DNA from: Longitalea arenae
Lineage (GTDB): Bacteria > Bacteroidota > Bacteroidia > Chitinophagales > Chitinophagaceae
Length of the DNA stretch: 64,000 bases
Direction: 5' to 3'
Assembly (NCBI RefSeq): GCF_016924755.1
Contig: NZ_JAFFJX010000006.1
Coordinates: 310,001-374,000 of the forward strand
Shown one piece after another: positions 53,901 to 62,031 of the stretch (position 1 is the first letter of the stretch; each line of letters opens with the position of its first letter). Made by a program: the position numbers and the translations under genes. The notes under the pieces were generated by a model, which was given only the letters and a program-made list of their open reading frames with translations, was not told the origin of the DNA and did no database searches.

Positions 53901-54016
53901 TGATTGCCTGCATCGGTCACTTTCCCGGTAATGGCCTTTTGTGCATAGGTGTTCATGCCGGCCATTAAAAGCATAGAAAGAAGCAGAAAGCGAAGCAGTC
54001 GTTTGTTGTTTTCCAT
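50915..54016 (-). CDS. SusC/RagA TonB-dependent transporter (galactan locus)
   Basis: This 1033-residue protein has a signal peptide ending MNTYAQ. It continues directly into a carboxypeptidase-D regulatory-like domain (ITGKVTDAGNQPLAGVTVTV) and the TonB-box-like VVVIGYG. The plug (SIRGRGNPLVVVDGVLLP, IEFLKDASASIYGVNAENGVMIV) and the barrel end (SLGVRANF) follow. There is no STN domain, unlike the SusC at 2996-6349. The transporter therefore does not need FecR signalling, in agreement with the HTCS encoded divergently 247 bp away. It is the first gene of the leftward galactan operon. Confidence 0.95.
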   Translation of the reverse strand: MENNKRLLRFLLLSMLLMAGMNTYAQKAITGKVTDAGNQPLAGVTVTVKGRPAETTKTNENGDFTVNAAPGETLVFSSVGFLPREMKLGDEGALKIAMNSNPASMDEVVVIGYGNTSRRNLTTAVSKIDPKGVPQAANNSVTQLIFGRAPGTVAVQNSAEPGGNINVSIRGRGNPLVVVDGVLLPFSGLEPGSGNRTMNGNVNRGGFAGINPNDIESIEFLKDASASIYGVNAENGVMIVTTKKGRGRKTNVSYDGSRSLVKNMDYFQPLNATEYMTYYNQLTLDKYLFDNKMAPFGTTPVNLTNYYNSPTIKPFTEDQINNAGAGTDWLSYVLRDGSIDNHNISISGASEKVSYYFSGGFFNQKGTVHNSGMKRYTGRMNLSFNLTSFLSLTTNVNYGRNEYLNSQAGAQTASVGPEGFGALQAALAYPAYLPVYEPGSGKYTQFRIIGNPLSLMNIRDETNNTSLFASFSADIKLIPKVLTARLLYGNNTENAERNFFIPSTTYFDQLNRSRGSLSTSKRQNQTLEATISYKQRLLNVVHVDAMAGVGQYPTTSFGFTATGADMMDAIGTDALGTASLSSQTVSSSRNETKLRSYFARSSFDILDRYILSLSFRYDGYSQFFPQNKYAAFPSASLGWKISNESFLQNMKFINLLKLRASIGVTGSAGSQAYATYSPDGYVVTFNNGAVAYVPYYLTQLDNPDLQWPRTVNKNLGLDFSFLGERISGSFDIFRDDLTRLITNVNTPMLSQIATAPVNSGHQVRTGWELGINTVNMRKAGFEWTSLINISRNRLRWEERYLNTFLRGWEGERNLVNSYYVYKTDGILDGVKAIPESQPASARQPGMPIFVDRNNDKKIDTNDVHRIDPDPKFALGFGNTFRYKGFDLGLMFYGQIGGKATTPAAAWSNAVDFVVGSQNGVRELNEVWSTSNPAGSRPGVAYNESALGLPVGTDIGLQSTDFVRCRNITLGYTFSSGQLTRYVSSLRLYVDVQNAFIITNFKYVDPEITVASVKGGPAPYPMARTYSLGVRANF

Positions 54017-54046
54017 TTTGGCAGTTTTATTTAATGAGAGCGCCTC

Positions 54047-54110
54047 GATCCGTTTACGCGCGGGCGAACGACCTGCCGAAGGCAGCAGGCACTCGCGGAT
54101 CAGGCAGGTC
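54047..54110. repeat. Compound inverted repeat between SusC and HTCS
   Basis: The outer arms GACCTGCC (54070-54077) and GGCAGGTC (54103-54110) are perfect. Nested CTGCC-GAA-GGCAG lies at 54073-54085. A further pair, GATCCG (54047-54052) and CGGATC (54096-54101), interleaves with them. The motif ACCTGCCG.AAGGCA is shared with hairpin H3 at 42854-42868, which suggests a dispersed REP-like family. The position in the divergent promoter could also make it regulatory. Confidence 0.55.
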
Positions 54111-54262
54111 TAAACTACACTGGAAGGCAGCCAAAGGCTTGTCGCCCTGTTCATTCTTTTGGTTCTGGTGTTCAAATTCGGGGATGATTGAAGCAATGCT
54201 GCCTCATTTCCGCTATTTTAGTAGTGTTCAATTCCTGCTACAATAAACCTGGTATATATTTA

Positions 54263-57200
54263 ATGCGGTGTAATTTCCTTTTCGGGATGCTTGCTTTGCT
54301 GCTCATTTGCCCGGCGCTGGGTTTTGCGCAAGCGGCTACCCTTCGCTTCAATCACATTTCGGGCGAACAGGGCCTTTCGAACAGCACCATCGAGTGCATT
54401 TTCCAGGATGATCGTGGATTTATTTGGTTTGGAACCCGGGATGGTTTAAACCGGTTCGACGGCAACCATATGGTTGTTTACCGGTATAATGCGGCAGACA
54501 GTAACAGTATCAGTGACAATTATATTCGTTGTATCAGCCAGGACAGGTCGGGTGTTATCTGGGTGGGCACCAGCAACGGCCTTAACCGCTTCGATCCAAA
54601 AACCGGGCGTTTCACCCGTTTTAAGTGCAGCCCGCACAACTTGTCAAGCATCAGCCATAACCTGGTCACCAGTATCTGTGAAAGCAAAACCGGTGAATTA
54701 TGGATCGGGACCTGGAGTGGATTGAATCTTTATCTGCCGCAGAAGAATGTTTTTTTACGGGTGTATGCCAGGGAGATCCTTACGGCCCCGGAAAACCAGC
54801 TGCACTGCGTATACCAGGATCCCGCAGGCCGCTTATGGGTGGGTTCGGAAAAAGGACTTTTTTATCTTGATAACAAAACAAGGCGCCTTGTTTTGCAGAA
54901 CAGGTTTGAGCCAGGAAGATCACCGGCCGCGATCAGGATCATCCATGCCGGCGATAGCGGCAGACTCTGGATTGGCACCGGGGCCGATGGCCTCTATGCT
55001 TTCCATCCCGAAAAAAACCTTTGGAAACACTATTACCACATTGATAAAGATCCGTCGAGTTTAGGCAGCAACCTGGTAAGAAGTATTGAAGTGGATAAAC
55101 AGGGCCAGCTTTGGGTGGGCACGGTGAACGGTGGGTTGAACCTGCTTTTAAAAGATGGTATCTTTCAGCATTTTCAGAACGAGCCGGCCAACCCGGCCAG
55201 CCTTTCGCAGCGTACGGTTTCTGCGCTTTTGGCTGACCGCCAGGGAAACCTCTGGATCGGTACCCATCGCGGCGGCGTTAACCTCTATGTTCCCAAACAG
55301 CAAAACTTCGGTTTGTTTCAGAAAGAACCGGATCCCAACAGCCTCAGCTATAATGATGTCAAATGTTTTTTTGAAGACCGGGCCGGAAAGATCTGGATCG
55401 GCACAGACGGTGGCGGGCTGAATGTATTTGACCCCGATACCAAACAGTTTCACCATTACCGCTATAACCCTTACCATGCGAAAAGCCTCGGCTCTGATGC
55501 AGTACTGCATGTTTTGGAGGATTCTTATGGCAATTTATGGGTAAGCACCTGGGGGGGCGGACTGAATCTGGTCGACCGGAAAACCGGCAGTTTTACACGC
55601 TTTCTGCATAACCCGGCAGCACCAGGCTCCATTAGTTCCAATTTTGTACAGCAGGTCTTTGAAGATGATCAGCGGAGGCTTTGGGTAGCCACCTATTATG
55701 GCGGCCTCAACCTATTTGACCGGAACACCAACACCTTCAGACGGGTGGAAAGCGATGAACAGCACCTCACCCACCTGATGGGCAATAATTTTATTTCGAT
55801 TTGCCAGGACAAAAAAGGGAATCTCTGGTTTGGCACCGATGACGGCGGACTGAACTGCCTGGAGCGGCAAACCCAAAAATTCATCAACTATTTTGTGAAT
55901 GAAGAGAAAATGCCCGACCTGCGGGTACTGTTCGTAGATAGCAAAGGCCGTTTATGGGCCGGCCAGGCGGGATTATACCTGTTTAATGAAGAAAAAAGGT
56001 CATTTGCACTCTATACCAGTGAAGGCGGATTGTCGAATGAATTCATCAAAGGGATCTGTGAAGACCAGGAAGGCTATTTCTGGATCGCTACCTCGAATGG
56101 CTTAACCCGCTTTCACCCTGAAAGAAAGTCGATCAAAAAGTTCAATACGGCCGATGGCTTACAGGGACTTGAGTTTGAGGCCAACGCTTATTTGAGATCA
56201 AGGAGTGGCCAGTTGTTCTTTGGCGGGGTAAACGGGTTCAATATGTTTCATCCTAAAGACATTCAGCCCGACCCCTTTGTACCCCCAGTATATGTCACCG
56301 GTTTTCAGGTATCCAATGAAAAGATAACGCCGGCCAATGATCCGGCAATACTGGCAAACGACATCAGCTATACGAAAAAGATCAAACTTTCTTATAAACA
56401 ATCTACCTTCTCATTTGAATTTGCTGCCCTGAATTTCAGCGTGCCCGAAAACAATCAATACGCTTACCGCCTGCGCGGTTTAAATGATGAATGGAATTAT
56501 GCCGGTAATGAACAGAAAGCGACTTATACCAATTTGCCGCCGGGCACTTATACCTTTGAAGTAAAAGCGTCGAACAACGATGGTGTATGGAACGAAGCGC
56601 CTACGGCTATCACGGTCATCATCACGCCGCCTTTCTGGAACACCTGGTGGTTTAAGATACTGGTTGCGGCAGTATTGCTTGCAGCCGCAAGCGCTTTTTT
56701 GATCCTAAAACGAAGACTGGAACTCCAGAAGCTCGAGGAGTCGAAACGCGTGGAAATGCACCGGATGCAATTGCAGTTCTTCACCAATATTTCACATGAA
56801 TTCAGAACCCCTTTATCCCTGATCCTGGGACCGCTGGAAATACTTCAGAAAGAAGAAGCGGCAAGCCGGTTCCAGCATCACTATCAAACCATACACCGGA
56901 ACGCAAGCCGTTTATTGGGACTGGTGAATGAACTGATGGATTTTCGCAAGGCGGAAGCCGGTGTGCTTAAACTAAAGGTAATGCCCGGGAACCTGAAACT
57001 GTTTCTGGCCGAAATAGCCGATGAATTTACCGGTTTGGCAGAAGCGAAGAACATCGACTTCTCCGTTCAGGTAACTGATAAACTGCCCTCATTATGGTTC
57101 GACCGGCAGGTGTTGGAAAAAATTCTCATGAACCTGATCAGTAATGCTTTTAAGTACACGGCCAACGGCGGAAAAATAACCGTGAAGGCAACGAAAACGC

Positions 57201-58381
57201 TGGATACCCTGCCACCTTCCTTTCAAAACGAACTTATTCTGAAAAACAGCTACCAGGGAAAAGAATATATCTTTATTCAGGTAAGCGACAACGGTATAGG
57301 CATATCAAAAGATTCCATCAAACACCTGTTTGAACGTTTTTATAAGATCACCGATTCGCATCTGGGCTCAGGTATAGGGCTGGCCTTTGTCAAAAGCCTC
57401 ACTTTCCTGCACAAAGGATCGATCAGTGTATATAGCGAACGATTGAAGGGAACCGAATTCATTGTTGCCCTGCCGGTAAGCGAAGACGACTACACCAACA
57501 ATGAGAAATGGATGCAAAATAAAAAAGAGCCGGTCACTCATATTGAAAGCCTGGATTATAAATATGAAGGCCCTTTACTAACGCCACAGGAAGAAAGAAA
57601 AAAAGAAAAAGGCACGGAACCGGCAAAACACCTGCTCATTGTAGATGACAACGAAGAATTGCGGCAATTCCTCAGGGAAACGCTCTCGGCCGACTTCCAT
57701 GTATGGGAAGCGGAAGATGGGCAAAGGGGATTATTGATGGCAAAGGAAAAATCGCCTGACCTGATCATTAGCGACGTCATGATGCCGGTAATGGATGGAA
57801 CGGAATTTTGTAAGAAAGTAAAAGAAGATGCGCAGACCAAACATATCCCATTTATCATGCTAACGGCAAAAGCAGCTTTAAGATCGAAGATCGAGGGCGT
57901 TGGATCCGGCGCTGACCTTTACTTTTCAAAGCCGCTGAATACCGACCTGATGCTGCTGACCATCCGGAACATTTTCCAGCACCAGGAAAGTATTAAGGAA
58001 CATTGTTCAAAAGACCTGCATCATGAAACAAAAGCCCTTGTACATGCTGCCAGGGAAAAAGATTTTATAGAGCAATTGCTGGCGGTGGTGGAAGAACAGT
58101 TGAGCAATCCGGAATTAGACGTTGAATATATCTGCCGCCAGATGGGCATGAGTCGCACGAAACTTCACCAGATGATCAAAAATATAACCGGCCAATCGAT
58201 CAGCGATTTTGTACGAACAGTGCGCCTGCGCAAAGCGGTTCAGATCATGACGGAAGAAGACGTGCTCATCACAGAAGTGATGTACCGGGTAGGTATGCAA
58301 ACCCAGTCTTATTTTACAAAAGCATTCAAGAAAGAATATGGCAAAACGCCTTCTCAGTATTTGCAGGAGTTGAAAAAGTAG
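54263..58381 (+). CDS. Hybrid two-component system regulator (HTCS) of the galactan locus
   Basis: This is a protein of about 1372 residues. The start at 54263 (MRCNFLFGMLALLLICPALGFAQ) gives a signal peptide; the 25 codons open before it do not. The periplasmic sensor (about 25-690) is a double propeller of repeated blades such as DRGFIWFGTRDGLNRFD, RSGVIWVGTSNGLNRFD and AGKIWIGTDGGGLNVFD, followed by a Y_Y_Y domain. One membrane helix follows (WWFKILVAAVLLAAASAFLI). The cytoplasmic part has HisKA FFTNISHEFRTPL, HATPase NLISNAFKYT and DNGIGIS, receiver LLIVDDNEEL with acceptor in IISDVMMPVMDG, and an AraC output (RQMGMSRTKLHQMI, RVGMQTQSYFTKAF). HTCS proteins bind a signal oligosaccharide directly and activate the PUL beside them, here the divergent SusC operon. 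Confidence 0.96.
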   Translation: MRCNFLFGMLALLLICPALGFAQAATLRFNHISGEQGLSNSTIECIFQDDRGFIWFGTRDGLNRFDGNHMVVYRYNAADSNSISDNYIRCISQDRSGVIWVGTSNGLNRFDPKTGRFTRFKCSPHNLSSISHNLVTSICESKTGELWIGTWSGLNLYLPQKNVFLRVYAREILTAPENQLHCVYQDPAGRLWVGSEKGLFYLDNKTRRLVLQNRFEPGRSPAAIRIIHAGDSGRLWIGTGADGLYAFHPEKNLWKHYYHIDKDPSSLGSNLVRSIEVDKQGQLWVGTVNGGLNLLLKDGIFQHFQNEPANPASLSQRTVSALLADRQGNLWIGTHRGGVNLYVPKQQNFGLFQKEPDPNSLSYNDVKCFFEDRAGKIWIGTDGGGLNVFDPDTKQFHHYRYNPYHAKSLGSDAVLHVLEDSYGNLWVSTWGGGLNLVDRKTGSFTRFLHNPAAPGSISSNFVQQVFEDDQRRLWVATYYGGLNLFDRNTNTFRRVESDEQHLTHLMGNNFISICQDKKGNLWFGTDDGGLNCLERQTQKFINYFVNEEKMPDLRVLFVDSKGRLWAGQAGLYLFNEEKRSFALYTSEGGLSNEFIKGICEDQEGYFWIATSNGLTRFHPERKSIKKFNTADGLQGLEFEANAYLRSRSGQLFFGGVNGFNMFHPKDIQPDPFVPPVYVTGFQVSNEKITPANDPAILANDISYTKKIKLSYKQSTFSFEFAALNFSVPENNQYAYRLRGLNDEWNYAGNEQKATYTNLPPGTYTFEVKASNNDGVWNEAPTAITVIITPPFWNTWWFKILVAAVLLAAASAFLILKRRLELQKLEESKRVEMHRMQLQFFTNISHEFRTPLSLILGPLEILQKEEAASRFQHHYQTIHRNASRLLGLVNELMDFRKAEAGVLKLKVMPGNLKLFLAEIADEFTGLAEAKNIDFSVQVTDKLPSLWFDRQVLEKILMNLISNAFKYTANGGKITVKATKTLDTLPPSFQNELILKNSYQGKEYIFIQVSDNGIGISKDSIKHLFERFYKITDSHLGSGIGLAFVKSLTFLHKGSISVYSERLKGTEFIVALPVSEDDYTNNEKWMQNKKEPVTHIESLDYKYEGPLLTPQEERKKEKGTEPAKHLLIVDDNEELRQFLRETLSADFHVWEAEDGQRGLLMAKEKSPDLIISDVMMPVMDGTEFCKKVKEDAQTKHIPFIMLTAKAALRSKIEGVGSGADLYFSKPLNTDLMLLTIRNIFQHQESIKEHCSKDLHHETKALVHAAREKDFIEQLLAVVEEQLSNPELDVEYICRQMGMSRTKLHQMIKNITGQSISDFVRTVRLRKAVQIMTEEDVLITEVMYRVGMQTQSYFTKAFKKEYGKTPSQYLQELKK

Positions 58382-58449
58382 AGGGGTTACGAAGACAAGC
58401 CTTTTAGGAGAATTTCTTAATAAATAAAAATAAAAACCAATTCCACCGG

Positions 58450-59490
58450 TCACTTTTTATTTATTCTCATGTACAATCCCGCTTCGCCTATGAACACGGC
58501 ATCGTCGTAGCGGATATTCAAATAATCGCGGCCAACATAAGCGTGCAGTAAAAAGCCCACTTCATTGGTAATGGAGGGCATATAGGTTAAATAGGTATGT
58601 GCGCCCAACCGGTACTTATTTTCAAGGGTAAAGTTTGACAAATTCCCCAGAATATATTCCAGATCTGTGCGTATGGAGAACTGCCGCTTCTTCGCTACTT
58701 TTTTAACCTTTGAACTTAATGCATTATTGATGGTCACTAAACGCGAAGCTTTCAACCACTGAAAACTGAACAACAGCCTTTGTTTTCCATAGCTGTTATC
58801 CAGTTCAGGATTCATTCCCAACGGGCCTTTGAAATCTATTTCTTTTTGCCAGCCCACAGCGGTGGAGATAACATGATTTCGCGCCGAAACATTGGCTATA
58901 TTAAACAGAACGCGCAATGAATTTGTACTGAAATCGCCGGAACGGTAATTATGCCGCTGATTGCCTTCCTCGTCCCTGATAAAAAAAGAATCCGCCTGGC
59001 CGTTTGAATAATGTAACATTTGAATGGTTATCCAGGCTGGTGTAGTGCGTTCTTTGATAAGACCACCGACAGAAGACACAAGGAGGTCAAGACCTAAGCC
59101 GAATTTGTTATTAGATGGCAGCAGCGGGCTCGATTCGTCGCGCGTCAGGCGCGGTGTAAGTCCTACGTCGAAGGTAAAACGAAGCCTTTGCAACCATTTA
59201 GGATTATAGTATTTTCCCCTGTGAATGACAAAGCGGTTTGAAAAATTCCCTTCCAGCCAATAGCCGTCTTTTCCTTCACCATCGCGCAGCGGTATCGTTC
59301 TTGTGCGCAGCGGATTGATAATGGGAAAGGCCAGGTACATCAACTGATCGTGGTATCCCAGCAATTGATGGTACCGGTTCATGGCAAAATTGGGAGAAGA
59401 AGCTGATAATGAATCGGGTGACCATAAACTTTCCTGGGCCTGGGTGAAGAGGACGCCCAGAAGTGCAACTACTGTGAGTAACCGTTTCAT
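58450..59490 (-). CDS. Outer-membrane beta-barrel-like protein of unknown function
   Basis: This is a 346-residue protein. The start at 59490 (MKRLLTVVALLGVLFTQAQ) gives a normal signal peptide; the frame is open to 59607, but that part has no coding look. The rest alternates amphipathic strands with Tyr/Trp/Arg-rich ends (YYNPKWLQRLRFTFDVGLTP, GLDLLVSSVGGLIKERTTPAWITIQMLHY, RQFSIRTDLEYILGNLSNF) and closes with ...GLYMRINKK. This suggests a 12- to 16-stranded barrel. I do not recognise the family. It is convergent with the HTCS gene, 68 bp apart. Confidence 0.65.
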   Translation of the reverse strand: MKRLLTVVALLGVLFTQAQESLWSPDSLSASSPNFAMNRYHQLLGYHDQLMYLAFPIINPLRTRTIPLRDGEGKDGYWLEGNFSNRFVIHRGKYYNPKWLQRLRFTFDVGLTPRLTRDESSPLLPSNNKFGLGLDLLVSSVGGLIKERTTPAWITIQMLHYSNGQADSFFIRDEEGNQRHNYRSGDFSTNSLRVLFNIANVSARNHVISTAVGWQKEIDFKGPLGMNPELDNSYGKQRLLFSFQWLKASRLVTINNALSSKVKKVAKKRQFSIRTDLEYILGNLSNFTLENKYRLGAHTYLTYMPSITNEVGFLLHAYVGRDYLNIRYDDAVFIGEAGLYMRINKK

Positions 59491-59603
59491 TACCATGCTT
59501 TTTAGAAGTACTATAAAAAGCATGCCCGGCTCTTCCGGGCAGGAAGGGTTTATGGAATTGATTCGCTTTTGAGCGCCTGTAAAACATGCAACTGTAAAGA
59601 CGA

Positions 59604-59795
59604 TCACTTATAACGCTCATAAAAAGATCTTTCCAGACTTTCCTGGTGATCGGGATGGGCAATACTGATCAGCGCCTTTCCTCTTTGCTTAAGGTTTTTT
59701 CCAAATAAATTTATGGTATTTAACCATTTTCTGATTTTTTTACAAAATTCAGGAATCTGCTTTACAAACCGGCTGACAGCAATTAGTCTGAAAAA
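59604..59795 (-). pseudogene. Decayed C-terminal tail of an acetyl-CoA hydrolase/transferase
   Basis: This minus frame is open for 63 codons to a TGA at 59604-59606 and has no start codon. Its end reads NLFGKNLKQRGKALISIAHP and then DHQESLERSFYERYK. The pattern L.GK.L..R..ALI.IAHPD...LE is the conserved C-terminus of acetyl-CoA hydrolase/4-hydroxybutyrate CoA-transferase proteins. Those proteins are over 400 residues long, and nothing else of the family is visible upstream, so this is a fragment left by deletion. It lies in the 418-bp gap between the barrel protein and the hydrolase gene. Confidence 0.55.
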
Positions 59796-59908
59796 CTAAG
59801 TATTGATAAAGATCATTCCGGAGAATAGCGGAGCCTGATCTTCAATTTTCTGGCTAAATTTAGAACGCAATGATCTGATCAACTCATAATTAACTTTAAT
59901 ATTATATA

Positions 59909-60838
59909 ATGACAGGCATTGAAGTAGTCAAACTGTCTTTTGATTCAAACGGATCGAACTGTTCAGGCAGGCTGTATTTACCAGTGAACAAAACTGACAA
60001 GCTCGCCTGCGTCGTATTCGCTAATGGCTTTTCAGGAACCATGGACTGGATCCTGCCCAATTTTGCGAAACGTTTTGCAGACGCCGGATTTGCCGCATTA
60101 ATCTTCGATTACCGGCATCTTGGTGAAAGCGAAGGAAAGCCAAGGCAGATCATCGATATAGAAAAGCAAAGAACCGATCTGAAAAACGCACTGCAATGGG
60201 TGCGCCATCATGCAAGAATTGATAAAAGAAAAATTGCTTTATGGGGTACGTCCATGGGGGCAAGTCATATTGTGGAAGTAGCTTCCACAGACAATGAGAT
60301 AGCCGCTTTGATCTGTAACGCGCCTGCCCTCGATGCACGCAAAGGATCAAACGTACAGGCCAAAGCGAAAGCAGCAAATGCCTCTAAAGCAACTATCATA
60401 ATTTCAACATTACGACTGGTGGGAGCAGCTGTTCTCGATGTCGTAAGAAGTTTGATTGGCGCAAGTCCTTATTACATCAAGGTCTATGGAAAGGCAGGTG
60501 AAGCTATCTTTACGGATCCTTCCCTGGCGCATCGTTTTAAGGTGTTGGCCGAAGGGAGCCCTGGCTGGCATAATTCGGTGGCAGCACGGGTACTGTTTAA
60601 ACTTCCAAGTTATAAAGATGGAACGATAGAACGGATCAAAGCACCCATATTGGTATCACTGGCAGCGAAAGACGTAGAAGTGGACAACAGCTTTGTAAAA
60701 AAAATCTTCTCAGCATGCCCAAACGCCGATATCAGGGAATACCCTTACGATCACTTTTCCATGTATCACGAAGAAGGTTTTGAAACAGTAGTAAGAGACC
60801 AGCTTGATTTTTTGAAACAGCAGCTGGCTCCACATTAA
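59909..60838 (+). CDS. Alpha/beta hydrolase, dienelactone-hydrolase / S9-like
   Basis: This 309-residue cytoplasmic protein has an oxyanion region VVFANGFSGTMDW, a DYRHLGESEGKPRQI loop and the nucleophile elbow GTSMGAS (Ser about residue 115). The acid Asp is in LVSLAAKDVEVDNS and the His near the end is in PYDHFSMYHE. The fold and triad are complete, so it should be active. Esterase, lactonase or peptidase substrates cannot be separated by eye. It reads in the same direction as the acyltransferase 65 bp downstream, and the two may form an operon. Confidence 0.88.
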   Translation: MTGIEVVKLSFDSNGSNCSGRLYLPVNKTDKLACVVFANGFSGTMDWILPNFAKRFADAGFAALIFDYRHLGESEGKPRQIIDIEKQRTDLKNALQWVRHHARIDKRKIALWGTSMGASHIVEVASTDNEIAALICNAPALDARKGSNVQAKAKAANASKATIIISTLRLVGAAVLDVVRSLIGASPYYIKVYGKAGEAIFTDPSLAHRFKVLAEGSPGWHNSVAARVLFKLPSYKDGTIERIKAPILVSLAAKDVEVDNSFVKKIFSACPNADIREYPYDHFSMYHEEGFETVVRDQLDFLKQQLAPH

Positions 60839-60903
60839 ATACGCATTAATTTCTTGCCCCGGGCTGGTTTTAATAAAGCTGATACAGGAATATTGCCCCT
60901 GAA

Positions 60904-61965
60904 ATGAAACACCCGTTTACTTCCCTGCCAAACAAACCACATTTTGAGACCTTGGATGGATTAAGAGGGGTAGCGGCGATTGCAGTAGTGATCTTTCACT
61001 TCATGGAAATTGCCATACCTGATCCTGAGAAAAACTTCATTGCGCATGCTTACCTGGCAGTTGATTTTTTCTTCTGCTTATCAGGATTTGTGATTGCCTA
61101 TGCCTATGACGATAAAATGGCTGCCATTGGCATTACCGGCTTTCTCAAGCGAAGACTGATCCGCCTGCATCCCCTCGTGATCATTGGTTCTATCCTCGGT
61201 TTATTGACCTTTTTGTTTGATCCGTTCAGCAATTTGCACCAAAGCTATGCAGATAAAACATGGCTGATCTTTATCTGTTCCTGCCTGATGATCCCTTTCG
61301 CGGTAGTGAAGGAAAGATATCTTAATCTTTTTCACCTCAATCCACCCACCTGGTCATTGTTCTGGGAGTACATCGCTAATATATTATACGCCATTTTGCT
61401 TCTGCGACTGCCGAAGAAACTGCTTTGGGTTTTAACGGTGCTGGCTGCCGGCGCCCTGGTGTATGAATCCTGGCGATCGGGCCATCTAAGCGTTGGATGG
61501 GGCGGTGATAATATCAAAGGAGGCGCCATCAGGGTTAGCTTCTCCTTCCTGGCGGGGATCCTGATCTATCGTTCACGGTGGATCATCCGGTCAAAGCTGG
61601 GTTTTATTGCCATCAGCCTGTTGCTGTTGCCGGCCTTCTTGTTTCCCTTTTCCAAAACATGGAGCTGGATCGCAGACCCGCTCGTGGTGATCTTGTATTT
61701 TCCCCTGATGGTGATGCTCGGCGCAGGCGCAATAACACAAAAAACGACCCATGCCATCTGCCGCGTTTCAGGAAAGATCTCCTACCCGCTTTATATGGTC
61801 CATTATCCATTTATCTGGATCTTTTTCAGCTATATAGAAAAGTACAAACCCGCTATCGGTACCGTGACATGGATCATTATCATTGGCACCGGCTTATTGT
61901 TGCTGGTAGCTTACCTGGTCATGAAATATATAGATGATCCTGTACGTAAGTGGTTGAGCAGATAA
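60904..61965 (+). CDS. Acyltransferase 3 family membrane protein (OafA/YrhL type)
   Basis: This 353-residue integral membrane protein has about ten hydrophobic helices. It opens with the family signature LDGLRGVAAIAVVIFHFMEI (catalytic-site His in FHF) and LAVDFFFCLSGFVIAYAY, followed by FLKRRLIRLHPL (Arg-Leu-His-Pro motif). PPTWSLFWEYIAN is the SLxxE block. These proteins move acyl groups, often acetyl, onto sugars of envelope polysaccharides. The substrate is unknown. The gene follows the alpha/beta hydrolase and ends at a shared terminator. Confidence 0.93.
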   Translation: MKHPFTSLPNKPHFETLDGLRGVAAIAVVIFHFMEIAIPDPEKNFIAHAYLAVDFFFCLSGFVIAYAYDDKMAAIGITGFLKRRLIRLHPLVIIGSILGLLTFLFDPFSNLHQSYADKTWLIFICSCLMIPFAVVKERYLNLFHLNPPTWSLFWEYIANILYAILLLRLPKKLLWVLTVLAAGALVYESWRSGHLSVGWGGDNIKGGAIRVSFSFLAGILIYRSRWIIRSKLGFIAISLLLLPAFLFPFSKTWSWIADPLVVILYFPLMVMLGAGAITQKTTHAICRVSGKISYPLYMVHYPFIWIFFSYIEKYKPAIGTVTWIIIIGTGLLLLVAYLVMKYIDDPVRKWLSR

Positions 61966-61998
61966 AACAAGGCGCCCTATGTAAGCAGCGCCCTGTTT
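61965..61998. terminator. Hairpin between convergent acyltransferase and AraC genes
   Basis: AAACA-A-GGCGC (61965-61975) pairs with GCGCC-C-TGTTT (61988-61998). On the minus strand the central mismatch becomes a G-U pair, giving 11 continuous pairs followed by TTTTAT. It therefore mainly serves the leftward AraC gene (stop 62032) and probably also the plus strand. Confidence 0.65.
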
Positions 61999-62031
61999 AT
62001 TTCTTTGCAATAAGTAGATGTAACCTTCTGC

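Noticed and set aside
52991-53968. 325-codon open frame antisense to the second SusC
   Set aside because: A shadow of the SusC coding frame; its translation has no family features and the sense strand is certain.
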